From: Candidatus Omnitrophota bacterium
GTDB lineage: Bacteria; Omnitrophota; Gorgyraeia; Gygaellales; Profunditerraquicolaceae
NCBI GenBank assembly: GCA_028712175.1
Contig: JAQTQQ010000006.1
Coordinates: forward strand, 57,226-92,421
Direction of reading: 5' to 3'
DNA: 35,196 bases
The notes beneath the pieces are model-generated. The model did not search any database, was not told the DNA's origin, and was given only the letters and a program-made list of their open reading frames with translations. The position numbers and the translations under genes were made by a program. Of this stretch, positions 9,374-17,743 are shown piece after piece. Positions within the stretch are counted from its first letter, which is position 1, and every line of letters begins with the position of its first letter.

Positions 9374-10801
9374 TTATTCTCCTTTTTTAGACAACCTATC
9401 TATTATTGCCCTGGCTGCTTTTTTCGCCATACCCATAGCCTCAATGACAGTACCCTCTCCTCCGACAATATCCCCTCCGGCAAAAACTTCTTTAATAGAA
9501 CTTTCCATGGTTTCAGGGTCCACGATGACATCTGAATATTTATCGGTTTTTAGTTCCGGAGTGGCATTGATCAGGATCTGATTAGCTTTAAGGCCCACGG
9601 CAATCACGCATAGATCACAATCAAGCTCAAATTCACTTCCCTCTATAATTATGGGCCTTCTTCTGCCCGAACTATCAGGTTCCCCTAATTTAGATCTAAG
9701 ACAGATCAGTTTTTTAACAAACCCCTCTTGGTCGCCGATGAATTCTTTTGGTTGTACCAAAAACTCAAATTTTATTCCTTCTTCCCGGGCATGTTCGATC
9801 TCAAGGCGGCGGGCGGGCATTTCAATTTCGGTCCTGCGGTAGATAACCATAGTATTAAGCGGCAGCCCCTTTATCTTCTGCATGCGCAAGGCAACTCTTG
9901 CGGCATCCATAGCAGTATTGCCGCCGCCAACAACCAAAACATTCTTACCGATATTAACCGGGGTATGGAATTCTGGAAACTTATACGCGGACATAAGATT
10001 CACCCGGGTCAGGAATTCATTCACTGAATAAATATTACAAAGGTTTTCTCCTTTAATCCCGAGGAATGAGGGCACCCCCGCCCCAAGACCGAGGAATACA
10101 GCGCTATAGCCTTGGCTAAACAATTCTTTAATGGTCTTAGCTTTACCAACAAGAAAATTGGTAATGATATTTACCCCTGATTTCTTAAGGTAATCTATTT
10201 CAAAATCTAAGACGTCCCAAGGCAACCTAAACGGCGGAATACCATATCTTAAAACTCCTCCAGTCTTATGTAAGCTCTCAAAGATATCGACCTTTATGCC
10301 TTTACGAGCTAGCTCCCCGGCACAGCATAATCCCGCCGGGCCGCTTCCTACCACCGCTACTTTAAATTTAGAAAATTTTTCTTCTTTTTCTGTCTTAACA
10401 TCCAATTTATTATTTTTACCGTAGTCTCCGACAAAACGTTCCAAAAAATGTATATTAATTGCCTCTTCAGAAGCAAAAGGCGAACCTTTTTTGGTAAGTA
10501 CGCACGCCTTGCGGCATTGATATTCAGCCGGACAGACCCTTCCGCATATAGAGGGAAAATTATTTTTCTCCCTAATCGTAAAATATGCGGCCTTATAATC
10601 TTTTTGCCTGATATGGTAAATAAACTGCTTTATGTCTATGCCTACGGGGCATCCGCTGGAACAAACCGGGTTTTTACACTGCAGGCATCGTGCGGCTTCC
10701 AACAGGGCTTCTTCTTCAGAATACCCTTTGACTACCTCCTGGAAATTACCTACCCTAAGCTGCGCAGGTACTTCTTTGACTTTTACCGGCTCTTTTTTCA
10801 T
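9374..10801 (-). CDS. nfnB: NfnB/GltD-like NADPH-dependent oxidoreductase (large subunit of NfnAB-type transhydrogenase)
   Basis: EAARCLQCKNPVCSSGCPVGIDI...SICGRVCPAEYQCRKACV; two GxGxxG nucleotide-binding folds; directly downstream of nfnA. Confidence 0.88.
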   Translation of the reverse strand: MKKEPVKVKEVPAQLRVGNFQEVVKGYSEEEALLEAARCLQCKNPVCSSGCPVGIDIKQFIYHIRQKDYKAAYFTIREKNNFPSICGRVCPAEYQCRKACVLTKKGSPFASEEAINIHFLERFVGDYGKNNKLDVKTEKEEKFSKFKVAVVGSGPAGLCCAGELARKGIKVDIFESLHKTGGVLRYGIPPFRLPWDVLDFEIDYLKKSGVNIITNFLVGKAKTIKELFSQGYSAVFLGLGAGVPSFLGIKGENLCNIYSVNEFLTRVNLMSAYKFPEFHTPVNIGKNVLVVGGGNTAMDAARVALRMQKIKGLPLNTMVIYRRTEIEMPARRLEIEHAREEGIKFEFLVQPKEFIGDQEGFVKKLICLRSKLGEPDSSGRRRPIIIEGSEFELDCDLCVIAVGLKANQILINATPELKTDKYSDVIVDPETMESSIKEVFAGGDIVGGEGTVIEAMGMAKKAARAIIDRLSKKGE

Positions 10802-10804
10802 AAT

Positions 10805-11632
10805 TTAAGGCTTTAGAAGGCGACAAATATGTTTTTCTTGTTCGCTGTAGACCTTGTTTCTTTTTTCAAGTTCATCCCAATCTACGCCGTGGCCGTCAAA
10901 ATCAGGGCCGTCAACACAGCTAAACTTTACCTGCCCGGAAACACTCACCCTACAGCAACCGCACATGCCGGTTGCATCAACCATAAGCGCATTAAGCGAT
11001 ACTAAAGTTTTGGTATTATATTCCTTACTCGCCGCCGCCACCCTTTTCATCATGGGGATCGGGCCGACTGAATAAATCAAATCGTATTTTTCTTTACTTA
11101 AAAGCTCGCCTAACATATCGGTAGTAAACCCTTTTTTACCGGCAGAGCCGTCATCGGTCATAATATAAATCTGATCGGATGTTTCTCTAAGTTCGGCTTC
11201 TAAAATAAGCAGGTCCTTATTCCGCGAGCCTAAAATAGTAGTAATCTCGTTACCTGCTTCTTTCAGTGCGCGGGCAACCGGGAGAATTTCGGCTATCCCT
11301 ACTCCGCCTCCTACTAAAATTACTTTTCCAAATTTTTTTACTTCTGTAGGATGCCCTAACGGGCCAACTAAAGAATAGAGGGATTCTCCGGGGCTTAATT
11401 TGCCCAGACTTTTGGTAGTAAAACCTGCTTCTTGAAAAATCAAGCTCACTATTCCTGTCTTCTTATCCGCATTAACCAAAGTTAAAGGAATGCGTTCACC
11501 CTCATGGCTTACCATTAACATTACAAACTGGCCCGGCATTGCCTTAGAAGCAATATCAGCGGATACGATATCTAATTGCGTGATCCTTACGCCTCCTACA
11601 TCATTAATAATTTTCTTATTGACTATTTTCAT
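10805..11632 (-). CDS. nfnA: NfnA-like ferredoxin-NADP reductase subunit (FAD/NAD domain with C-terminal 2Fe-2S)
   Basis: MPGQFVMLMVSHEGERIPLTL...VGGGVGIAEILPVARAL...VDATGMCGCCRVSVSGQVKFSCVDGPDFDGHGVDW. Confidence 0.88.
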   Translation of the reverse strand: MKIVNKKIINDVGGVRITQLDIVSADIASKAMPGQFVMLMVSHEGERIPLTLVNADKKTGIVSLIFQEAGFTTKSLGKLSPGESLYSLVGPLGHPTEVKKFGKVILVGGGVGIAEILPVARALKEAGNEITTILGSRNKDLLILEAELRETSDQIYIMTDDGSAGKKGFTTDMLGELLSKEKYDLIYSVGPIPMMKRVAAASKEYNTKTLVSLNALMVDATGMCGCCRVSVSGQVKFSCVDGPDFDGHGVDWDELEKRNKVYSEQEKHICRLLKP

Positions 11633-11667
11633 ATCTGGCTTTGCCTAATTCTTAGGCATAAAAATAG

Positions 11668-11701
11668 AAAAAAAGACGGCCGAAAGAATTTCCGGACGTC
11701 T
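11668..11701 (-). terminator. Intrinsic terminator in the nfnA 5' leader (candidate attenuator)
   Basis: Minus strand AGACGTCCGGAAA-TTC-TTTCGGCCGTCTTTTTTT: imperfect ~11-bp stem then T7, located between the promoter and nfnA ATG. Confidence 0.65.
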
Positions 11702-11726
11702 CTGTCCTTGTTTAGCGAACTTTCGT

Positions 11727-11755
11727 ATAATATTACTAAATACTATAGTTGTCAA
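11727..11755 (-). promoter_or_regulatory. Sigma70-type promoter for nfnA-nfnB-gdhA
   Basis: Minus strand TTGACA (11755-11750), N17, TATTAT (11732-11727). Confidence 0.7.
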
Positions 11756-11760
11756 GTCCA

Positions 11761-11874
11761 ATTTAGCTCTTAGCTCTTAGCTCTTAGCTCTTAGCTCTTA
11801 GCAAAACCATTTCATACTACCTTATTAGATATGATTTTCTACGACCTACGAGCTAAAACCTACGAGCTAATTTA
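11761..11874. repeat. Heptamer-based inverted-repeat element (site B), between hydF and nfnA
   Basis: atttagctcttagctcttagctcttagctcttagctcttagc at one end; ttttctacgacctacgagctaaaacctacgagctaattta at the other, ending on the hydF stop codon. Confidence 0.78.
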
Positions 11875-13086
11875 AATATCTAATTCCACCAACCCATCCT
11901 TAAAAGGAGCGATTACCCGCTCTAAAATTCCCGAAAGATAGGCCATTAATATCCCATAGTTAGTGATTGGAACCCCTGCCGCTTTGGCTTTTTCAATGCG
12001 GTGCATAACCTCTCTGCGGTTAACCATGCAGCCACCGCAAGAAATAATCAATTTATAGCGGCCTAGCTCCTCAGGAAAATCCCCTCCGGCGGTAACTTCA
12101 TAATGAAGGTCTTTTTTAGTATAATCCAGGAGCCAAGTGGGAATCTTTGTGCGGCCGATATCTTCAGGCTGCACATGATGCGTACAGGCTTCGGCGACCA
12201 AGATTTCGTCGCCATCCTTTAGGCTCTCTAAAGCATAAACTCCTTTAATATAAACATTTAGGTCTCCTTTATGCCGGGCAAAAACAGTTGAGAAAGACGT
12301 TAAGGGCATATCGGAAGGCAGCATATCGCGCACACTCTCAAAAACCTGAGAGTCAGTAATTACAAGGCGTGGCCTGGCTTTTAACGCCTTAAGGGAATCT
12401 AATAGTTCGGTTTCCTTTGTAACCATGGCCACGGCATTATTATCCAGGCAATCGCGCATGACTTGCACCTGCGGCAAGATAAGCCTGCCTTGCGGCATGG
12501 CGCTATCAATTGGACAAACTAAAACTATCACATCCTTAGGCTTAATTATATCCCCAACTAGCGGGATAGGCGACCAGTGACCGGGCGCCAAAGCCATAAT
12601 CTTTTGCTTAAGCTCATCAATACCCTGGTTAGTTTTGGCGCTCACCAGAATATATGGCAGCTTATTCTCTTCTAAACACTTCTGCGCAAGACAGGCGGAT
12701 AAATCGCATTTATTAACAACAAATAAAAACGGGAGTTTCTTATTTCTAAAAGTATTGACCAATTCCTCTTCAAAATTATCAATTTTAGTATCACAAGAAA
12801 CAACGATTAAGCCGATATCGGTTTTTCTTAAAACTACCAAAGTGCGCTTAACCCGCTCATCACCCAAGAGCCCTGCATCATCGATGCCCGCGGTATCAAT
12901 TAGCATACAAGGCCCAATAGGTAAAATCTCCATTGGTTTATACACTGGATCCGTGGTCGTCCCGGCAACAGCAGAAACAATCGCCGTATCCTGGGCCGTA
13001 ATTGCATTAATCAAACTTGATTTCCCCGTATTTCTTTTTCCAAATATTCCGATATGCAGCCTGTTGCTTGCAGGTGTTTTATACAT
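11872..13086 (-). CDS. hydF: [FeFe] hydrogenase H-cluster maturation GTPase HydF
   Basis: LHIGIFGKRNTGKSSLINAITAQDTAIVSAVAGTTTDPVYK (GTPase); C-terminal CTHH...IISCGGCMVNRREVM cluster ligands. Confidence 0.96.
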   Translation of the reverse strand: MYKTPASNRLHIGIFGKRNTGKSSLINAITAQDTAIVSAVAGTTTDPVYKPMEILPIGPCMLIDTAGIDDAGLLGDERVKRTLVVLRKTDIGLIVVSCDTKIDNFEEELVNTFRNKKLPFLFVVNKCDLSACLAQKCLEENKLPYILVSAKTNQGIDELKQKIMALAPGHWSPIPLVGDIIKPKDVIVLVCPIDSAMPQGRLILPQVQVMRDCLDNNAVAMVTKETELLDSLKALKARPRLVITDSQVFESVRDMLPSDMPLTSFSTVFARHKGDLNVYIKGVYALESLKDGDEILVAEACTHHVQPEDIGRTKIPTWLLDYTKKDLHYEVTAGGDFPEELGRYKLIISCGGCMVNRREVMHRIEKAKAAGVPITNYGILMAYLSGILERVIAPFKDGLVELDI

Positions 13087-14149
13087 TAGCGCTTACCTTT
13101 CTTTCTTTTAAAGAATCACCCCTTGAGTAATCAATAAACCTTCCGATCTCTTTTGCCATATTGTCCATACAAAAGCTGCATCTACCTACCGGCTCATCAA
13201 CGCATCTTTTCCCCGGATATATTTCATAAAGCTTCCTATATGGCTGCGGGGTAAAATTCGGCATCAAAACATTTGCCCCGCATTTTAAACCGTCAAACCT
13301 GTAATCCTTATCCATACTTCCAAGGGCAGTTGTCGCCGGGATATGCGCATTTTTCGTTACTATGCGGGTAAGCGCGATTGCCTTTAAACAAAGATTAACC
13401 TCGCCTTTTTGCCTATTGGCAAACGCGGTATCCTGATGCGGAATAAACGGCCCTATACCGATCATATCAAAATCACCGCGTTTAAAGAATATAATATCCT
13501 GTGCTATCATTTTCAAGGTTTGGCCGGGTAAACCTATAATATTACCCGAACCCAGCTGGTAGCCTAAGGCCCTAAGGTAATTAAGGCATTTTATTCTATT
13601 ATCTAAACTCATGCCGCTATGGACCGATTCATAAAGCTCTTTATCAAAGGTCTCTATCTTAAGCAGATACCGATCGGCTCCGGCTTGGCGCCAAACCCCA
13701 TATTCATCCATACTCTTCTCGCCCAAGGAAAGAGTAACCGCCATATCAAATTTAGATTTGATTTTTGAAATAATATCTTTAAACCACAAGGCATCCAAGC
13801 TGTCATCTTGGCCGGATTGCAAAACCAGCGTTTTAATCCTGCAAGACGCCAGATACTCAACTGCTTTAAACAACTCATCTTCGCTCATGCGATAACGTTT
13901 AAGCTTATGGTTGCTTTTGTGCAATCCGCAATAGAAACATTCCCGGCTACAATAACTGGAGAACTCGATTATCCCCCGCAAAAGAATCCCATCCCCGCAA
14001 AACTCTTTCCGGACAGTATCGGCAAAAGAAAACAAAACATTTAACTGCTTGGGGTCATTTAAAGACAACACCTGTTCTAAATCTTTTAACTCGGGCAGCC
14101 GAGCGGTATAAATTCTGTTTAAAAGTTTACTCAAATTAAACATATTCAT
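13079..14149 (-). CDS. hydE: [FeFe] hydrogenase H-cluster radical SAM maturase HydE
   Basis: GIIEFSSYCSRECFYCGLH (CX3CX2C); located between hydG and hydF. Confidence 0.95.
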   Translation of the reverse strand: MNMFNLSKLLNRIYTARLPELKDLEQVLSLNDPKQLNVLFSFADTVRKEFCGDGILLRGIIEFSSYCSRECFYCGLHKSNHKLKRYRMSEDELFKAVEYLASCRIKTLVLQSGQDDSLDALWFKDIISKIKSKFDMAVTLSLGEKSMDEYGVWRQAGADRYLLKIETFDKELYESVHSGMSLDNRIKCLNYLRALGYQLGSGNIIGLPGQTLKMIAQDIIFFKRGDFDMIGIGPFIPHQDTAFANRQKGEVNLCLKAIALTRIVTKNAHIPATTALGSMDKDYRFDGLKCGANVLMPNFTPQPYRKLYEIYPGKRCVDEPVGRCSFCMDNMAKEIGRFIDYSRGDSLKERKVSANV

Positions 14150-15524
14150 CCCTTATCCCGGAATCGACATGCGCAAAGAATAATTTTAGCCTCTTTTGGT
14201 CAGGCGCATCCAGCTGCTTAAAATAACGCGCAATCATTTTATAGCCTTCCTCTTTGACCTTAAAAGAAGCAAAATCATCAAGATACTCCTTAAGCGTTAC
14301 CAGCGCATTCATACTGCATTTACCTTTGATTGTTCCGGGTTTAGCCAACCGCATAAAAACCTCGCCAGTTCTTTCCATGCGGTAACATGCAGCGCAAAAG
14401 CTAGGAATATAATCATGGGCGATCAAGCTGCCGACAACCTGGTCTAAACTGCGGTGGTCGCCGAGAGAAAATTGCCCCCCTGCTTTTTTTGCGTCTTCGG
14501 CGCAATATCCTCCGGGAGATGTACTTGATTCAGCGCTGATCTGGGAGACGCCTAAGCTTAAAAGCAAATCCCGCATTTCGGCAGTCTCACGCGTAGACAT
14601 AATTATCCCGGTATACGGCACAGATAGCCTCAAAACCGCAACTATCTTTTTAAACTCCTCGTCTGATATTTTATACGGCGGATTAAAAGACAACTCTGCG
14701 CCCTCTGCCGGCTCAATGCGCGGAACAGAAATAGTATGCGGGCCCACCTTAAACTTTTCTTCCATATGCTCAACATGGCTAAGCAGGCCTAAAGTTTCAA
14801 ACTTATAATCATACAAACCATAAAGCGCCCCTATTCCGATATCATCTATTCCTGCCAAAAAAGCGCGGTCAACCGCCTCGATCCTGTTATCAGGATCGCT
14901 TTTCGGCCCTTTTGGATGCATCTGGAGATAAGTGGCCTGATGATAGGTCTCCTGAAATATCTGGTAAGTACCGATACCGGAATTTTTAAGTTTTTTAAAC
15001 TCTTCAACATTAAGCGGAGCGCAATTTACATTTACCCTTTTTACTTTATTTTTTCCTACCTCTGCCTCATAAATAGAGTTAACCGCATCAACATAATAAT
15101 CAATATTTGTTTGGCCCAGAGGAGCTTCTTCACCGCAGACCATAAGTATCCTTTTATGCCCCCGGCGCAACAACCATTCAGTCTGCGCCTTGATTTCAGA
15201 AACAGTTAAAGCCTTACGCTTAATCAGCCGGTTATCGGATTTGAATGCGCAATACAAACAGGCATTGGCACAAAGATTGCTGATATAAAGCGGAGCAAAA
15301 AGTACAACCCTTCTTCCGTATATTGCATCTTTGACAAAACTTGCCGCGGCAAATATTTTTTTGATATATTCGGGGTCCGTAACCATAAGTAAAGCCGCAG
15401 ATTCAGCTAAGCTTAAACGTTTAAGGGATTTTGCCTTATCCAGGATTATATCCAAAGCCTGGCTGTCAGCTTTAGCCGTATCCACTAATAAATTATTTAT
15501 CTTCTCTTCATTTATATATATCAT
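14136..15524 (-). CDS. hydG: [FeFe] hydrogenase H-cluster radical SAM maturase HydG
   Basis: APLYISNLCANACLYCAFK (CX3CX2C) and C-terminal FCAACYRMERTGEVFMRLAKPGTIKGKC (CX2CX22C). Confidence 0.96.
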   Translation of the reverse strand: MIYINEEKINNLLVDTAKADSQALDIILDKAKSLKRLSLAESAALLMVTDPEYIKKIFAAASFVKDAIYGRRVVLFAPLYISNLCANACLYCAFKSDNRLIKRKALTVSEIKAQTEWLLRRGHKRILMVCGEEAPLGQTNIDYYVDAVNSIYEAEVGKNKVKRVNVNCAPLNVEEFKKLKNSGIGTYQIFQETYHQATYLQMHPKGPKSDPDNRIEAVDRAFLAGIDDIGIGALYGLYDYKFETLGLLSHVEHMEEKFKVGPHTISVPRIEPAEGAELSFNPPYKISDEEFKKIVAVLRLSVPYTGIIMSTRETAEMRDLLLSLGVSQISAESSTSPGGYCAEDAKKAGGQFSLGDHRSLDQVVGSLIAHDYIPSFCAACYRMERTGEVFMRLAKPGTIKGKCSMNALVTLKEYLDDFASFKVKEEGYKMIARYFKQLDAPDQKRLKLFFAHVDSGIRDEYV

Positions 15525-15550
15525 TTTAACTTTCTTAAGCTTGTTCTTGC

Positions 15551-15802
15551 TTATTCTGCCTTGCTTAAGCCGGATTTTACCGAAACCCCTGTAATTTTTC
15601 CGAGCTTTCCGGTTAATGCCCCTAATTCATCGGTCGAGGCATTGACGATCAGCACAATTACGCTTAATTCTCTTTTTATATGAGGAATTCCCATGCGCCC
15701 AACAATCAATTCGCCGAATTCGGTTAATATATTATTAACTAGCGGCGCAGTTTTTTTACGGTTATGAACGATCACCCCCACAAAACCTAAACGTTTTTCC
15801 AT
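15551..15802 (-). CDS. TM1266-family putative iron-only hydrogenase system regulator
   Basis: 83 aa ACT-like protein MEKRLGFVGVIVHNRKKTAPLVNNILTEFGELIVGRMGIPH..., located between hydA and hydG. Confidence 0.88.
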   Translation of the reverse strand: MEKRLGFVGVIVHNRKKTAPLVNNILTEFGELIVGRMGIPHIKRELSVIVLIVNASTDELGALTGKLGKITGVSVKSGLSKAE

Positions 15803-15824
15803 ACAGCCTCCTTATTTAGCAATG

Positions 15825-15854
15825 CACCCCGCGCTAATCTGTATTGCGCGGGTG
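15825..15854 (-). promoter_or_regulatory. Strong hairpin upstream of the TM1266-like gene
   Basis: caccccgcgc (15825-15834) pairs with gcgcgggtg (15846-15854) with a single bulge; RBS AGGAGG lies downstream of it. Confidence 0.6.
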
Positions 15855-15868
15855 TACTCCTGGTAGCG

Positions 15869-15919
15869 AAAAAAATCCCAGCCTCATTACCCACATAATC
15901 CTGCAGAGAGGTTGGGATT
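15869..15919 (-). terminator. Intrinsic terminator between hydA1 and the TM1266/hydGEF genes
   Basis: Minus strand AATCCCAACCTC...GAGGCTGGGATT (11 of 12 pairs) followed by T run (T7). Confidence 0.75.
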
Positions 15920-15922
15920 CAT
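15887..15922 (-). CDS. Candidate 11-codon leader peptide MNPNLSAGLCG
   Basis: ATG AAT CCC AAC CTC TCT GCA GGA TTA TGT GGG TAA, preceded by GGGAGG at 8-nt spacing; it overlaps the terminator hairpin. Confidence 0.4.
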   Translation of the reverse strand: MNPNLSAGLCG

Positions 15923-15989
15923 TGTTTTATCCTCCCTTGGGTATAGAGTCATTAATGATCCTTACCGCAGGATTCCTATTGTAATTTAT

Positions 15990-17741
15990 TTATTTTACGT
16001 AAACTGGACGAGCCTTATAATGCACATGCAGGAGTTTTTCCGACTTCTCCCCCAAAGGCTTGCCTAAAAATTCTTTGTATAATCTTTTTATATAAGGATT
16101 CTGATGGCTGCAGCGGACCTGCTTTTGGTCGTCGTCCTGATACAGCGCCTGTGCCCTTTTAATTCTTAATTCATCCGTAACCATATAAGGCTGTCCGCCT
16201 CCTCCAACACAACCGCCAGGACAAGCCATTACTTCGATAAAATGGTAAGGCATCTCTTTACCGTTATTTTTAGCCTCTCTAACTTTATTTAAAATATACT
16301 CAACATTGCCTAAACCATGGGCAACAGCAATTTTAAGCTTCTTTGCGCCGATTTCGATTTCGGTTTCCTTAACCCCTTTTAGCCCGCGCACATTCTCAAA
16401 TTCTACCTTTTTTAATTCTTTGCCGGTAACAAAATAATGCGCCGTCCTAAGCGCTGCCTCCATGACTCCTCCTGTGGCGCCAAAGATTACGCCCGAGCCG
16501 GCATATTCTCCTAAAATGCTATCGCACTCCTCATCCGGAAGGCTGTCGAAATCTATTCCAGCTTGTTTAATCATGCGCACCAGCTCCCTGGTACATAAAA
16601 CCGTATCAATATCCTGATACCCTGAAGCAAACATCTCATCATTACGGGTAATTTCGTATTTCTTGGAGGTGCATGGCATAATCGAAACCATAAAAATCTT
16701 GGAAGGGTCAATTTTATTTTTTTCTGCATAATAAGTCTTAGATAACACCCCTAATATTTCATGCGGAGATTTACAGGAAGAAAAATGATCAATCATGTCC
16801 GTATAGAATTTTTCCATGAAATCTACCCAAGAAGGGCAGCATGTAGTAATTAAAGGTAACGGCCGCCTGCCATGCAAGAGCCTGTCCTCAAATTCGCTGG
16901 CCTCTTCCATAATCGTAACGTCCGCGGCAAATGAAGTATCAAAAACTGCATTAAACCCTAAACGCCTTAATAATGCATAAAGTTTTTTGGTAAAATTTTT
17001 GCCCGTATAACCAAAGGCTTCGCCTATAGAGACCCTGACAGCAGGAGCAATCTGCACCACGCAGTATTTATCAGGATCCTGTAATGCCTTCCAAGCCTGC
17101 GCAGTATGATCCTGCTCGACGAACGCTCCGGTAGGACAATGCGCTGAACATTGCCCGCAGCGCACGCACGGAGAATCCGCCAATTGGATATCTCCGGCAG
17201 GAGAAATACGTGTTTTCATGCCTCTTTCCAAAAATGATAACGCCCAGACATCCTGCAGCTCTTGACATACATGCACACAGCGCCCGCAAAGAATACATTT
17301 TTTCGGGTCAAGATCAACAGCCTTGGTAGACCTGTCTATCGGCAAATCCCTTAAAAACTGCGGGAATGATTCTTCTTTAATCCCAAAATCCGCTGTTAAT
17401 TTTTGCAGTTCACATTCATTGTTCCTTGCGCACTTAAGGCAATCATTGGGATGATTAGACAGGATAAGCTCGATTACCGTCCTTCTGATCTCAACAATCT
17501 CAGGGTCATGCGTTATAATATCCATACCCTCCTCAAGCGGAGTGCAGCAGGAACGCAACATTTTATGAGAACCTTTATTTTTGACGATACAAATTCCGCA
17601 TGAAGCCGAAGGCGGCAGGTCCGGATGCTTGCAAAGAGTAGGAATTTTTATCTGCACTCTCTTAGCTGCTTCTAAAATAGTGGTGCCTTCTTCAACCCTT
17701 AATAAAATGCCGTTAATTTTTGCTTGAATTATTTTTTTCAT
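15990..17741 (-). CDS. hydA: [FeFe]-hydrogenase catalytic subunit HydA (copy 1)
   Basis: 2Fe-2S N-terminus (CKHPDLPPSASCGIC), HPNDCLKCARNNECELQ, two 4Fe-4S motifs; H-cluster motifs TTCCPSW, MPCTSKKYE, EVMACPGGCVGGGGQP. Confidence 0.96.
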   Translation of the reverse strand: MKKIIQAKINGILLRVEEGTTILEAAKRVQIKIPTLCKHPDLPPSASCGICIVKNKGSHKMLRSCCTPLEEGMDIITHDPEIVEIRRTVIELILSNHPNDCLKCARNNECELQKLTADFGIKEESFPQFLRDLPIDRSTKAVDLDPKKCILCGRCVHVCQELQDVWALSFLERGMKTRISPAGDIQLADSPCVRCGQCSAHCPTGAFVEQDHTAQAWKALQDPDKYCVVQIAPAVRVSIGEAFGYTGKNFTKKLYALLRRLGFNAVFDTSFAADVTIMEEASEFEDRLLHGRRPLPLITTCCPSWVDFMEKFYTDMIDHFSSCKSPHEILGVLSKTYYAEKNKIDPSKIFMVSIMPCTSKKYEITRNDEMFASGYQDIDTVLCTRELVRMIKQAGIDFDSLPDEECDSILGEYAGSGVIFGATGGVMEAALRTAHYFVTGKELKKVEFENVRGLKGVKETEIEIGAKKLKIAVAHGLGNVEYILNKVREAKNNGKEMPYHFIEVMACPGGCVGGGGQPYMVTDELRIKRAQALYQDDDQKQVRCSHQNPYIKRLYKEFLGKPLGEKSEKLLHVHYKARPVYVK

Positions 17742-17743
17742 AT

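Noticed and set aside
11761-11802. Heptamer array as a CRISPR or minisatellite
   Set aside because: Units are 7 bp and directly contiguous with no spacers; it is one arm of a larger inverted-repeat element, so it is reported as that.
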